A stretch of DNA of 64,000 nucleotides from Blepharisma japonicum (Eukaryota > Ciliophora > Heterotrichea > Heterotrichida > Blepharismidae). Both the position numbers and the translations under genes were made by a program. The DNA is taken from contig CATKHK010000070.1 of assembly GCA_949751835.1 (NCBI GenBank), forward strand, positions 124,001 through 188,000. Reading direction: 5' to 3'. Under the pieces are notes generated by a model. That model searched no databases. It was given only the letters and a program-made list of their open reading frames with translations, and was not told where the DNA came from. This document shows, in pieces, positions 42,695 through 52,574 of this stretch. Positions within the stretch are counted from its first letter, which is position 1; each line of letters opens with the position of its first letter.

Positions 42695-43210
42695 CTATGG
42701 ATTTTCTTCTGCGAAATGAGGGTTAATGGCTGAAGGGTCACCACTTTTTATGAAATTTTCTATTCTAGGAGCATATTTATCTTCTAAGTAAAGGTGAATC
42801 CTATCATAAGTTTGATCAAATTGTTGAATATAAACATATGCAGGAGGCCCTACAAATATTGATGTTCTTATTGTGGCTCTAAGAAATAATGGAAGATCGA
42901 ATATTTTGCCTCTTGTCAATCTTCCTAAGCCAATGTTGACAGCAACTGATCCAACAACACTTAATAATCCGTATTTGATGTAGCGCATAAAAGTTTTATA
43001 TAATAAGTTCTTATCTTGTTTCTCAAGCATATTGTAATTTTCGAAAAGAAATTGAGTTGTAAGTGATCCTCTGGCTTGATACATGTAGTCAACATCATAA
43101 GGATTTTTGCCAGAATTGATGAGTTTTTGTCTATTTTCAATGCGTTTTCTTAATTGTTCATCTACTGTGGGCAGATCATCAAGTTTAAGAGTATCAGCCT
43201 TTCCAGCCAT
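42695..43210 (-). CDS. Hypothetical protein with two hydrophobic segments
   Basis: 171 residues, ATG 43208-43210, TAG 42695-42697. A charged N-terminal third precedes two hydrophobic stretches (YGLLSVVGSVAVNIGLG and TSIFVGPPAYVYI), then a polar C-terminus (KYAPRIENFIKSGDPS). It could be a small membrane protein, for example of the mitochondrial inner membrane, where ciliates have many lineage-specific subunits, but I do not recognise it. Its start codon lies only 16 bp from the start of the divergent zinc-knuckle gene. Confidence 0.72.
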   Translation of the reverse strand: MAGKADTLKLDDLPTVDEQLRKRIENRQKLINSGKNPYDVDYMYQARGSLTTQFLFENYNMLEKQDKNLLYKTFMRYIKYGLLSVVGSVAVNIGLGRLTRGKIFDLPLFLRATIRTSIFVGPPAYVYIQQFDQTYDRIHLYLEDKYAPRIENFIKSGDPSAINPHFAEENP

Positions 43211-43226
43211 ATGTTAAAATTATTAA
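43211..43226. promoter_or_regulatory. 16-bp spacer between two divergent start codons
   Basis: If both annotated starts are right, just 16 bp separate the two ATGs. The promoters and leaders must then be minimal or lie inside the coding regions. The plus-strand start is uncertain, so this rests on the minus-strand gene mainly. Confidence 0.35.
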
Positions 43227-44261
43227 ATGGTAGTCTAATAGAAGGTAAGAAATTTTTGCAATAACAGCTCTACAGAAGATCAAGCAACAACTGTAAATGC
43301 ACTTAATACCGTAGTAGCCCAAAACGTTTCTCTTCAAGATGCCTTAAGTAGAATTAAAAACTGGTTTAATGATTTCATCCCAAGGCCAAAGGAAGATCTC
43401 ATTTCTCAGCCATTATGCAATTCATCACATAAGATTGAAACTCCTAAAGAAATCCCACTAAAAGATCCAAGTTCTCTCCAAAGCATCATTCAAAAAATAA
43501 ATCTTTTATATGACAACATTGAAAAGCAAGAACAAAAAATAAACTGCTTAATAGAGCACATAGAAAACCATGAAAAATTCCAATTTCATACAATAGAAAA
43601 ACTATCCCAGCTCCTCAATAAACACAAATCCACAGAGCTTAAAAAAATTCCTAACCCAAATCAGAGCGTAGAGATCTCAAAAGAAGTTGACAAAAATCCC
43701 ATTGTCTGGCCAAAAACTAAAACAGAAATAAATTCCAAAGGCATAAAAACCAGCCAAGTCTCAGCAAAAATAGTGATAAAATGTGTCCATCAAATACATA
43801 ATGAATTATTCAAAAATCTCAACAGCTTTTTCAGATCAAGATGCAATAGGTACAGCGAAATCAGAGAATTAAGCAATTTTAGGGCACCTTATTATAACCT
43901 GATAGTTGACCGGACCTTAAGATGGCTTGAAATTCCACAAGAAAATTGGTTTGATATATGCAAGAGAAAAGAATTTATCCAGAAATGCATTAATAACCCA
44001 GTGCTGTTGGAGGTTGGTGATTACCTGCTCAAATTCAATAAAGATGTAGAAATTTGCAAGCAAAAACTTGGAAGCTATATGAAGAAAATGAAGAAATTGG
44101 AAAATGTTTATATGGAACAGAGTGATAAAATATGCACTTTCTGCGGATTCCATGGGCATTATAAAAGGAATTGTAAAGAAATGGAGAAAGTCTTCTGCAA
44201 GAAATGTTTAGACTATAACAGTCACACTACCAAATATCATAGCTTTTTATATGGATCTTAA
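43227..44261 (+). CDS. CCHC zinc-knuckle protein
   Basis: 339 residues if ATG 43227 is joined by a 15-nt intron (43230-43244) to the long frame 43245-44261. The frame from 43245 is certain; the start is not, as the frame contains no other Met before residue 240. The C-terminus has a canonical zinc knuckle C-x2-C-x4-H-x4-C (CTFCGFHGHYKRNC) followed by a CKKC..H..H cluster, typical of RNA- or single-strand-binding proteins. The middle has a coiled-coil segment (LLYDNIEKQEQKINCLIEHI). Nucleic-acid binding is inferred. It could descend from a Gag-like element, but no protease or polymerase neighbours it. Confidence 0.72.
43230..43244 (+). other. Possible 15-nt intron directly after the start codon
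   Basis: GTAGTCTAATAGAAG would sit immediately behind ATG and is the only GT..AG segment of 15 or 16 nt that links an ATG to the frame. Unlike the other introns it lacks the A at the sixth base from the 3' end. Confidence 0.4.
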
Positions 44262-45046
44262 ATTTTTAATTATTAAAATGTTATTATATTTTGGCTTAGA
44301 TAACTTTAAAATTTATTGTTCTAATGAGATTATGTTGATCATAGTTGAAATTGATTATAGCTAAAATTCATAAAAGTAGTTAATTTTAATATCATCTGCA
44401 TAGTGATAGAGTTTAACGCTAAGGAAAAACATAATTTATTTAGAATAAATTACACTTAGGATCAAAAATTGTAATATTTAAAGAAAAATAATCAAAACTT
44501 TTTTTTTCGCGAGGCACATAAAAATAAAGCAAATATGTATGAAATTAAAATATCAGCAATAATTCTGGCACATCAATAACCCTAAATCAACAAGAATATT
44601 GAGTCTTTATATTAGGACATTCCATATTTTCTGTGCAAGTTAATTAAATATCAAAAACCCATTATAACTCATAAAGGATAGCAGTTTCCAGAGTATTCTA
44701 TCAAAAGAGGTTAAAAATGCTTTTTTAATACTTTAACAAGCTAGATATTTATTTAAAATACATTATTATTTTCTTACCTTTCAAATATTTTAATCTATTC
44801 AAACAACTCATATCTAATTCCAAACCTCAATTTTTCAATAGTTTTATTCAATCTTTTTAATTAAAAAAAATCATTCACCATATTCTTTACAGCTCTTTGA
44901 CACATTTATCTCGACATAAATTTTTTTACCCCAGCCGTTTCGTCTTAGCGTTTTACTAACTACTTAATCTTTGATAAACATCATAAAGAGATCTATATAA
45001 ACAAAATTTTTTATTAATTTCTGAAATCTAATATTAATAAAATTAA
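44262..45046. other. AT-rich intergenic region, nothing recognised
   Basis: About 785 bp upstream of the CK1-like kinase. No sustained frame in the TGA=Trp code, no tRNA-like or other structured RNA signal, no repeats noticed. Confidence 0.55.
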
Positions 45047-46144
45047 ATGATTATTGCAGGAAGGTTTAAAATAGAAGAAAAGCTCGGAAGCGGCTCATAT
45101 GCTGATGTCTATTGTGCGATAGACATGAAAACAAATGAAAAAGTGGCTGTAAAATTAGACCACTCTACGAATGATCCAGCAAGAATTAACTCTGAGGCTA
45201 TGTTTTTATCATTGCTGGAAAATAGTCAGTACTTCCCTAAATTAATATGGCATGGGAAGTTCAATTCTTCGAAGGCCATGGTTACTAATCTACTAGGACC
45301 TTCTATCTTTGCTGAGTATTTAAAAAGGAACCGCTTTACAAATATAGAGCTTGCCTCAATAGGGACACAAATGGTGTATGCTTTAGAAGTTATTCATGAC
45401 CAAGGAATTATACATAAAGATATAAAGCCAGATAATATACTTACCGACCCTATTGTAGGAATTGAGAAGGTATATCTTATAGATTTTGGAATTGCAAAAC
45501 GCTATGCAGACCCAATATCCAAGCAGCAAGTCCCTTTCAGGGATGATAATGAATTTAATGGAAATTTGATGTTCGCGTCCAAAAACGTCGTAATGGGATG
45601 CACACCAAACAGAAGGGATGACTTGGAGTCTCTAGCCTATACACTTATCTTTTTACTAACTGGCACTCTTCCATGGTCAAAAAAGCGAAAAGCCTCCGAA
45701 TCATTAAGACGTCAACGGCAATTAGGCCTTTTTACTTCTGATTTCGCGAGGATTCCTGAAGAATTAACAAATATTGTTAATTATTCGCAAAAACTAAAGT
45801 ACCATGAGCGGCCAAACTATGAGTATATTATTTCATTATTAAAAGAATTGTCCAAAAGAGACGATTTTTACGTGAGATCTCCTAATAGAAGGCCTGTTGT
45901 AATTCCTCTTGAAACAGAATTCAGGTCAAGGATTTTCTCAAAAAGAAGCAAAAGTGTGAACCAGAGAGAAGGCTTAATGGAAAATCAGGTAATAAGAGGA
46001 GTATCAAATATCGATATCGACAATAATCCGACTCTTGATGGAGCATCACCTAGTATTTCACAAGAAACCAGAAAACTAATAATGGGGTTAAGAAAAGATT
46101 CTGAAGATAATCTGTCATGGAAATATGTATCTACGCAATGCTAA
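45047..46144 (+). CDS. CK1 (casein kinase 1)-like protein kinase
   Basis: 365 residues, single exon. Gly loop GSGSYADVY (about 14-22), VAVKL lysine (about 36), catalytic loop HKDIKPDN (the CK1-group form with Lys for Arg of HRD), and DFGIAKRY. The CK1 signature NRRDDLESLAYTLIFLL and TGTLPW follow, in place of the usual APE motif. The kinase domain ends at about residue 280; the C-terminal 85 residues are basic and Ser-rich (RIFSKRSKSVNQRE), a possible autoinhibitory phospho-tail. CK1 kinases are constitutively active; the cellular target is unknown. Ciliate genomes carry many CK1-like kinases. Confidence 0.93.
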   Translation: MIIAGRFKIEEKLGSGSYADVYCAIDMKTNEKVAVKLDHSTNDPARINSEAMFLSLLENSQYFPKLIWHGKFNSSKAMVTNLLGPSIFAEYLKRNRFTNIELASIGTQMVYALEVIHDQGIIHKDIKPDNILTDPIVGIEKVYLIDFGIAKRYADPISKQQVPFRDDNEFNGNLMFASKNVVMGCTPNRRDDLESLAYTLIFLLTGTLPWSKKRKASESLRRQRQLGLFTSDFARIPEELTNIVNYSQKLKYHERPNYEYIISLLKELSKRDDFYVRSPNRRPVVIPLETEFRSRIFSKRSKSVNQREGLMENQVIRGVSNIDIDNNPTLDGASPSISQETRKLIMGLRKDSEDNLSWKYVSTQC

Positions 46145-46293
46145 TATAATTAAGGCATTTTTGATTATTAATTGATTTTTAAGAGAGCTTTTAATATGAA
46201 TAGACTAAAATAAATAATATTGGCTTTAAGTTTCTAAAACCACATGAATCACTAATATTTACTATGTTTTTGGGGTTCTATAATTATTTTGAT

Positions 46294-46689
46294 ATGGCAA
46301 GAAATATAAAGCAAGAACCTCAAGAAAATTTAACTGCTCAAGGAATTGCTGATATTTACGATCAAATTAGTACAGAAATGCAGAAAAATAAAAATCTCCA
46401 AGAAAGCAATTTAAGGCTAAGAAAAGATCTTGAAGAAATTAATCAAAAAATTGCTGAATTGAAATCAATATCTAAAACCCAAGAATCATTTTCTCAATTA
46501 GAGAATCACATAAATCCGCACCAGGATGGCGAGCCAAGCATTTCAGAAAATATGGATGTTGAAAATTCAAGCTATCTTTATAATTTGCCTGAAAATGAAG
46601 AGATCAGGATGCTTGAAAATCAGTATATTGAAGATGTCAAAAAATTCAAGCTTCAAATGAGAGAGTTGTTTTCTAATTTTAGTGGATAG
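46294..46689 (+). CDS. Short coiled-coil hypothetical protein
   Basis: 131 residues from ATG 46294 (MARNIKQEPQ); an upstream in-frame ATG at 46264 would add ten mostly hydrophobic residues and is less likely. One coiled coil at about residues 20-60 (LQESNLRLRKDLEEINQKIAEL) and an acidic, Asn/Ser-rich C-terminal half. No family recognised. It is flanked by AT-rich DNA and follows the kinase by 149 bp. Confidence 0.65.
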   Translation: MARNIKQEPQENLTAQGIADIYDQISTEMQKNKNLQESNLRLRKDLEEINQKIAELKSISKTQESFSQLENHINPHQDGEPSISENMDVENSSYLYNLPENEEIRMLENQYIEDVKKFKLQMRELFSNFSG

Positions 46690-47358
46690 TTAAGGAATAA
46701 TTAAAGGAATTTAAACTAAGTAAAAGAATTTTTTGATATAAAATGTGTTTGTATAAACCAGATTTTAATATGTAATTAATGATTTGAGATCTAATATAAA
46801 CTCTATAAATTTAGACAACCCCTTCTAATACTTAAATTTCTAAATTAAATTAGATTTTTAATTTCAAATATTACTAATTTAGATTTTTTTAAATTTGCAA
46901 AAAATAATAATTTTAAAAATGAGCCTTGGTTGGTGGGCAAGATATTTTTGGTCACTAATTAAGCGTAATAGTTAAACACTTATTCAAACAAATTAGGACT
47001 CAAATTGTACTTATTTAGTTACACCAGTTAAAAGATTGAAGTTAAAACTTATAGAGAACCAATAAAGAAAAGAAAACTGTCCTCGCTTCATTCAAGGGTA
47101 TTGTTTTAAATTTATGAATAGCACGCACTCTGTTTTCTCAAACAGCTTACTACTCCTCTAGCTTTCTTATATTTTTACACTGGTAATAGTTGTGAAGTAG
47201 CTTTTTGGGTAATATATATTTTAGTTTTTCTTAAAAAAAAATTATCTTTTAGCACAAAGACGAAATAACTTTAATTAAGCAAATTGCAACAAGCTATAAT
47301 TACAACTAAAATCAAAATGAAACAAATATCTATCTAAATATATCGGCCATTACTATTA
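46690..47358. other. AT-rich intergenic region
   Basis: About 670 bp between a plus-strand stop and the UBA-like gene's stop. A very short frame at 46919-46975 (MSLGWWARYFWSLIKRNS) reads oddly like protein, but has only 18 codons and no continuation through an intron, so it is not called. Nothing else seen. Confidence 0.5.
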
Positions 47359-48273
47359 CTAGTTGTTCAATAAAATCTCTACTGACATCATAACATCATA
47401 ATTTGTTTTCGCAAGTGCTGAAATGGCTTTAACTGGACTCTTAAACCCTAACTCTCTCAATTGCAGCACTTTTTTCTGGATTTCTTTGCCTGTAGGTCTT
47501 TTATATTTAGCCCCAGAGCAGTCAGCTTGAATAATAGGCTGTGGGTTTCTCTTTTCATGCTGTAGCTGTATAATAGGCTTTTTTAAAGGTTCAGCAATAA
47601 AAGTTATTTTATTTTGGGAATTTTTTTCTAAATTTGAGGCTTTTTGAAGTTCTTCTTTCAAAATATCTCTGATGCTTTGCATTAAAACGCTTGGAATATT
47701 TGATATCTCAATTTGATCAGGATCAGTTTGGATTCCTTGAGAAATTGACTCTCTTATGATATCAAGAAAGCTTTCTTTATAATTTTCGTGAGAATCTTGA
47801 TTGATCTGGACTTCTTTGGTGTTACCAACGGAAAAATTAAGCGGTATTTCAGAAATGGAATGGAAATTTTCGGAATTCTTTTGGCTAAGATCAAAAAATT
47901 CTTTTACTGACTGCTTAGGAGTGCTTACTTTATCCTCATCTGATTCGATATGAAATTCAAATTCTTCATATTCAAGCGGCTCTGGGTCATTATGAATGAA
48001 TTCAAAAGAGCTTTTAAAATCTGGAGAGTGAAATACTGGAGAGCAAGGAGATTTTGAAATATCTTGTAAGCCATCTATAGAATCTTCAGAAAGATTCTGG
48101 TAATTTTCATGGTTTTCAAGCTCCTCTTGCCTGTAACTTTTCATTTCATCACTTTGAGGGGAATTTTCAATCCCGATAGAGACTTCTAAGTTTATATCTA
48201 ATTTTTCAAGCAGCTCATTGCCAGTACTTCTCAGCTTTTCTTTATCTTTGGAATTTGGCTCTATTGAAACCAT
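47359..48273 (-). CDS. Acidic protein with C-terminal UBA-like domain
   Basis: 304 residues, ATG 48271-48273, TAG 47359-47361. The first 200 residues are acidic and Ser-rich, probably disordered, with several short motifs such as EYEEFEFHIESDED. The C-terminal 40 residues look like a UBA domain: VLQLRELGFKSPVKAISALA, with the L-x-x-L/M-G-F turn, then TNYDVMMSVEILL. A disordered acidic chain ending in UBA is seen in ubiquitin shuttle and autophagy-receptor proteins of the NBR1/p62 kind, but there is no PB1 or ZZ domain here. Ubiquitin binding is inferred. It diverges from the next gene, with 86 bp between start codons. Confidence 0.72.
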   Translation of the reverse strand: MVSIEPNSKDKEKLRSTGNELLEKLDINLEVSIGIENSPQSDEMKSYRQEELENHENYQNLSEDSIDGLQDISKSPCSPVFHSPDFKSSFEFIHNDPEPLEYEEFEFHIESDEDKVSTPKQSVKEFFDLSQKNSENFHSISEIPLNFSVGNTKEVQINQDSHENYKESFLDIIRESISQGIQTDPDQIEISNIPSVLMQSIRDILKEELQKASNLEKNSQNKITFIAEPLKKPIIQLQHEKRNPQPIIQADCSGAKYKRPTGKEIQKKVLQLRELGFKSPVKAISALAKTNYDVMMSVEILLNN

Positions 48274-48359
48274 TTTTTAAATATTTTTGAATAGATAATA
48301 ATTTAATTTATACCTTTTTAGATAGCATATATATAAAAATGCCCAATAGTTAATTTTTT

Positions 48360-49193
48360 ATGGAAATTCCGGAAATAAAGACTTTATCCACTACTTTGTC
48401 TACGAGTTTTGGGACAGTAATAAAATCTCCTAGAACTCCTCGTGCTGAAACAACCTTTTTGAATAACAGGAATAAGCTGCATCACAAAATAACAAAATTA
48501 TATAAAACGCAATTCGATTATATTGATCCCACTTCAATAAAATTCCTAGAGCTTGAAGCCAGAAGAGGGAGAACATTAGTTTCAAGCGGCTCTTCATACA
48601 CCCCGAAAGCAGCTAAAGCCAAAGATCCACTATTTCTCAATATTAAGCGAGAACACAAAAATAAGCATGAGGGGACACAGATTGTTATGTTGCCGAAATC
48701 ACCCTTCGGAATCCATAAGAAATATGATGAAAAAGGCTTCATAAACAATCATTTTGTAGCACCTGAAAGCAATGATCCAAAGCTATTCGAATTTGCGAAG
48801 AAAATGAGGATTTGGCAGAAACGACTAAGAAAGTCTCAAGAGATCCGCGATAAAAGAACTATTTCACCAAAGAGATTATGTTTAAGAGCAAAAGTTGACA
48901 TTTATAAAACAAAGGCAGGAGATTTAATATGCGAAAGACATTCTTCAGTTGTCAATGCTTATGAAGAGGAAAACGAAAAATTTAAGAAATTCAATCGAGG
49001 AGTATCAGAAGATGCTGTTAAAAGAAGACTGATGCTCAATGATGACAAAAAGAAAAAGAAAGAGCTTAAGATTGGGATAAGTAAAACAATAGAAAGACTG
49101 TACACTGCTCCAAGAAATGAAACACATTCAACCTTTTATTCCTCAGTTTGCGAAAAATACCCTGCATTATTTACAGAAGAAGATCAATATTAA
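48360..49193 (+). CDS. Basic hypothetical protein
   Basis: 277 residues from ATG 48360, single exon, Lys/Arg-rich throughout (KKMRIWQKRLRKSQEIRDKR; DDKKKKKELKIG). An N-terminal SPRTPR motif is a likely proline-directed phosphosite. No domain is recognised. Its mix of basic helices and conserved-looking aromatic positions (FGIHKKYDEKGFINNHFV) suggests a folded or filament-bound protein, not random sequence. Confidence 0.75.
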   Translation: MEIPEIKTLSTTLSTSFGTVIKSPRTPRAETTFLNNRNKLHHKITKLYKTQFDYIDPTSIKFLELEARRGRTLVSSGSSYTPKAAKAKDPLFLNIKREHKNKHEGTQIVMLPKSPFGIHKKYDEKGFINNHFVAPESNDPKLFEFAKKMRIWQKRLRKSQEIRDKRTISPKRLCLRAKVDIYKTKAGDLICERHSSVVNAYEEENEKFKKFNRGVSEDAVKRRLMLNDDKKKKKELKIGISKTIERLYTAPRNETHSTFYSSVCEKYPALFTEEDQY

Positions 49194-49432
49194 AACCAAT
49201 GAAATTATAGTTATTGATTTAATTTAATTTTTGCTCATACCATCTTAAAATATTTTTTATTTTGATATATGCATTTATACTCTTATTTATTATGTCTTTA
49301 ATACTAAAATACTTAAAATAGTGATAATTGGTCAATTTATATATAAAATTAATAGTGCCTCTCTTTCAATTTAATTTTAATTTACTGGTCTGAATTTTAT
49401 CGATGACGATCATTATTCTGTGTAATTTAAAT

Positions 49433-50263
49433 ATGGAACTTAATGCTATTGTTTTTCCTGCACCTCCTTCATCATATAATGATATTTCAGTTAACCAAGA
49501 ACTTGTATGAATACCTCAGCTTAAAAATAAAAAATTCCCTTCAATCCCTTGTGGATTTTTTCAATGTCCGACAGGTTCAAGCAAAATAATGATTTATTTT
49601 CATGGAAACGCTGAAGACATTGGAACATCTTATCAAATCATAACCCATCTACGTAAAACCCTTCAAATTCATATATTAGCTGTTGAATATCCAGGCTATG
49701 GAATTTATAAAGGAAAAGCCTCTTCAAAGAGAATTGAAGCTGATGCCAAAAATATTTTAGACTACCTTATATATAGCGAAAAAATCAACCCAAATAATAT
49801 ATTGATATTCGGAAGGTCGATAGGATCAGGGCCCGCTGTTTATTTAGCATCAAATTACAATATCGGAGCTTTATTTTTAATGAGTGCTTATATATCTATA
49901 AAAACTGTTGCAAGGCATTTAACATGTTGAGCTTTCTTTCTAAAAGACAGGTTTAAAAATGTAAATCTCATGAAAAAAATAAGGTGCCCAATATTGCTTT
50001 TGCATGGCAAAAAAGATCCTTTGATAATATACCATAATTCAGAAGTTTTAAGGGATCAATGCCAACCTGGTCAGTGTGAACTAGTTTTGAATGAAAACAT
50101 GACTCATAATGATTTTGACTTAACTGATATTTCTGATCCATTTTTAGCATTTTTGAATCAGCGTGAAATAACAACCGGAGTAAATGAAATTGAAATAAAT
50201 CTTACTTTGAATGAGACTTTATATAAATTTCGAAATACTCAAATAAGTATGAGTATATCATAA
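49433..50263 (+). CDS. ABHD17-like alpha/beta hydrolase
   Basis: 276 residues from ATG 49433; an in-frame ATG at 49403 would add ten residues. TGA Trps lie at 49508 and 49928. Motifs: MIYFHGNAEDIG (oxyanion region), VEYPGYGIYKG, nucleophile elbow ILIFGRSIGSGPAVYLA, acid in LHGKKDPLI, and catalytic His in MTHNDF. Order and spacing match the ABHD17/ABHD13-type hydrolases; ABHD17 enzymes remove palmitate from membrane-bound proteins such as Ras, but use an N-terminal Cys cluster for membrane attachment that I do not see here. Serine hydrolase activity is well supported, depalmitoylation is inferred. Confidence 0.85.
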
Positions 50264-50399
50264 ACTTCATGATTTGAAGTTTTATGAACAGACACAGTCA
50301 GAATTATTTTATTAATCAATAATATTTACACATTAAAGGAATTTTTTGATTTCTTCTTATAAAAGAAAGTTAAATAACTCACATGTGTATCATATTAAA

Positions 50400-52529
50400 A
50401 TGGAAACTTCCACCGATCATATAAAAGTTGCTGTTAGAGTCCGCCCACTTCTTCCAATTGATAGAAGCCAAGATATCATTGTTTATACTGGAAATGTAAA
50501 TTTTATTTAGAACTCAGAAATTCGTATAAGTGATGGAGACCATTATTTATCATCATCCTATGATAAAGTTTTTACAGCTGAATCTTCGCAGGATGAAATT
50601 TTTGAATTTGTATCACCGACGCTAGAACGCACAATTAAAGGTTTCAATTGTACAATTTTTGCATATGGACAAACAGGCTCAGGAAAAACTTTTACTATGT
50701 TTGGAGCTGATTGGGAAATCAATAATCCTGCAGCTCAAGATTATTTTGAAAGAAACTCTATTTCACGCAGACGACCTTCAACTAGTTTGGAGCATCCGCT
50801 TGAGAGTCCAGCAAAACAAGGTATAATTCCTAAATCAATCTCAATGCTTTTTAATAAATCTGAAGGAAAACAATTAACATATTATTCGAGTTTTTTACAA
50901 ATTTACAACGAAAAAATATATGATTTATTGCAAGATCCGAACAGAAGCAAAGCTCTTAACATAAGAGAAAGCAAAATATATGGAATTTTTGTAGAAGGTC
51001 TGGCAGAGTTTGTAGTGGAAAACACTGAAGACTGTTTCATGCTGTTATCCAAAGGTGATAGAAACAGAGCTGTGAGACAAACAAGATTTAATCATCACAG
51101 TAGTAGATCTCACACAATTTTTCAATTATTATTGGAAAGTGATAAAGCTAATAAACGCGGAGTTTTGAAACGAGGAAAATTAAATTTTTGTGATTTAGCT
51201 GGATCTGAAAAGTATGATAAAGAAAATGCTATGGTCCAAGACCATATAAAAGAACTTACACAGATTAATAAATCTTTATCCACATTGGGAAAAGTCATTT
51301 ATGCTCTTGGCACTGGCAAAACTTCTCATATTCCTTATAGAGACTCAAAATTAACAAGGCTATTACAAGATTCGCTAGGAGTAAGCACACAAACAATTCT
51401 AATCGCTACAGTTTCTCCATCAGCTGGATATGCAGAAGAAACAATAAGTACCTTAAAATTTGCAGATAGAGCTCGAAAAATTACAATAAAAATCAAAAAA
51501 AATGAAATTTCAGCTACAAATGATGAGCTAGTTTTAAGGCTCCAAAGAGAAATCCAGCATTTGAAAAGTATTTTGAACTTAAAAAGAAAAGGAGGAATTC
51601 AAGAGCTTCAGCAAGAAATTTGGGAGCTTAAAGAAGAAAACGAAAAATTGAAAAAATTATCATCAAATGCCACTATAGAAGAGGTTGAAAGACTGAAACA
51701 AGAAAATAAAAGGCTTAAACTATCACTTCAAAATAATGGTTTTCCAAGTGACTTAGAAGGATTTTATGTAGAAAAGAATAACTTTGAAAACCAAGATAAA
51801 AGCAATTTAGAAAACCAAGAAAAAACAGAAGATAGACCACCATCGTCATCAACAAGATCTCGAAAAGAAAACAATAATATTTCTGAATATGGATTTACAA
51901 ATAGGAGTTTTTCTCCTTCGGAAAATCGTAGGCGATTGTGTCCAAGATGCAACCAGCCTCCTCCTTGCATTCATGTTTCTTCTTTATCAATTGAGCACTC
52001 AGCTTCAACTTACCGTTCCACAAATTCTACGGATTCAAGGTATAATAAAAACATAAAAATCCCAAAAAACTTGCAGGTTAGATATAGAATGACTAACTGT
52101 GTAATTGAAAATGGAGGAATTTCTCAAGAAATCAAAGAACAAGAAGCAAGACAAAAGGAAATGAGGAAAATAAAAGAAAGATTGGGAAAATTAGCTGAGT
52201 TGGAATCATATAGAAAGACTCAGTTTAAAATGGAGCTTGAAAGACTGGAGGCAGAAAAAAGAAGAAATGACGAAGAAATGAGGAGAAAACAAAGTGAAGA
52301 TGCAAAAAGAAGGAAAATTGTAAAAGAACTCAAAGAAAAGGTTAGTAATTACAAAGAATCCAAAAAGGCAGAAAAAGAAGAGGAAGATAAAAAATTAGAT
52401 GACCTAAAGAGAATGGCAGAAAGAAAAAGAAAAAAGCGAAATGAAGAACAAAAGAGAAAGCTCCAAGAATTTTACGAGAGAAAAAAAGAAGCGATGTTAG
52501 AAGAGTTAGCTGACTACGAAAAAATGTAA
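50400..52529 (+). CDS. Kinesin with N-terminal motor
   Basis: Exons 50400-50495 and 50511-52529 give 704 residues. Motor at about 8-360: KVAVRVRPLL, P-loop AYGQTGSGKTFT, FLQIYNEKIYDLL, HHSSRSHTIF (switch I), FCDLAGSEKYDKE (switch II) and YRDSKLTRLLQDSLG. Neck and stalk follow with coiled coil. A cysteine cluster (RRLCPRCNQPPPCIHV, near residue 510) and a very charged C-terminal coiled coil complete it. The motif set shows a functional ATPase; I cannot place it in a numbered family, and the Cys cluster is unusual. It converges on the C2 gene with 45 bp between stops. Confidence 0.92.
50496..50510 (+). other. 15-nt intron in the second kinesin
   Basis: GTAAATTTTATTTAG, phase 0, ending in TAG that would stop the frame just after the first beta strands of the motor. 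Removal restores a complete kinesin N-terminus. It has the A at the sixth base from the 3' end. Confidence 0.95.
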
Positions 52530-52574
52530 TTTTAATACAAAAAAATTGGAAAGAAATATTTTAAATTTTCTAAA

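Noticed and set aside
43773-44261. CCHC protein as a retrotransposon Gag
   Set aside because: No protease, reverse transcriptase, terminal repeats or second copy nearby. A cellular zinc-knuckle protein is simpler.
46919-46975. 18-codon frame MSLGWWARYFWSLIKRNS
   Set aside because: Too short, with no intron that extends it and no known small protein of this kind.
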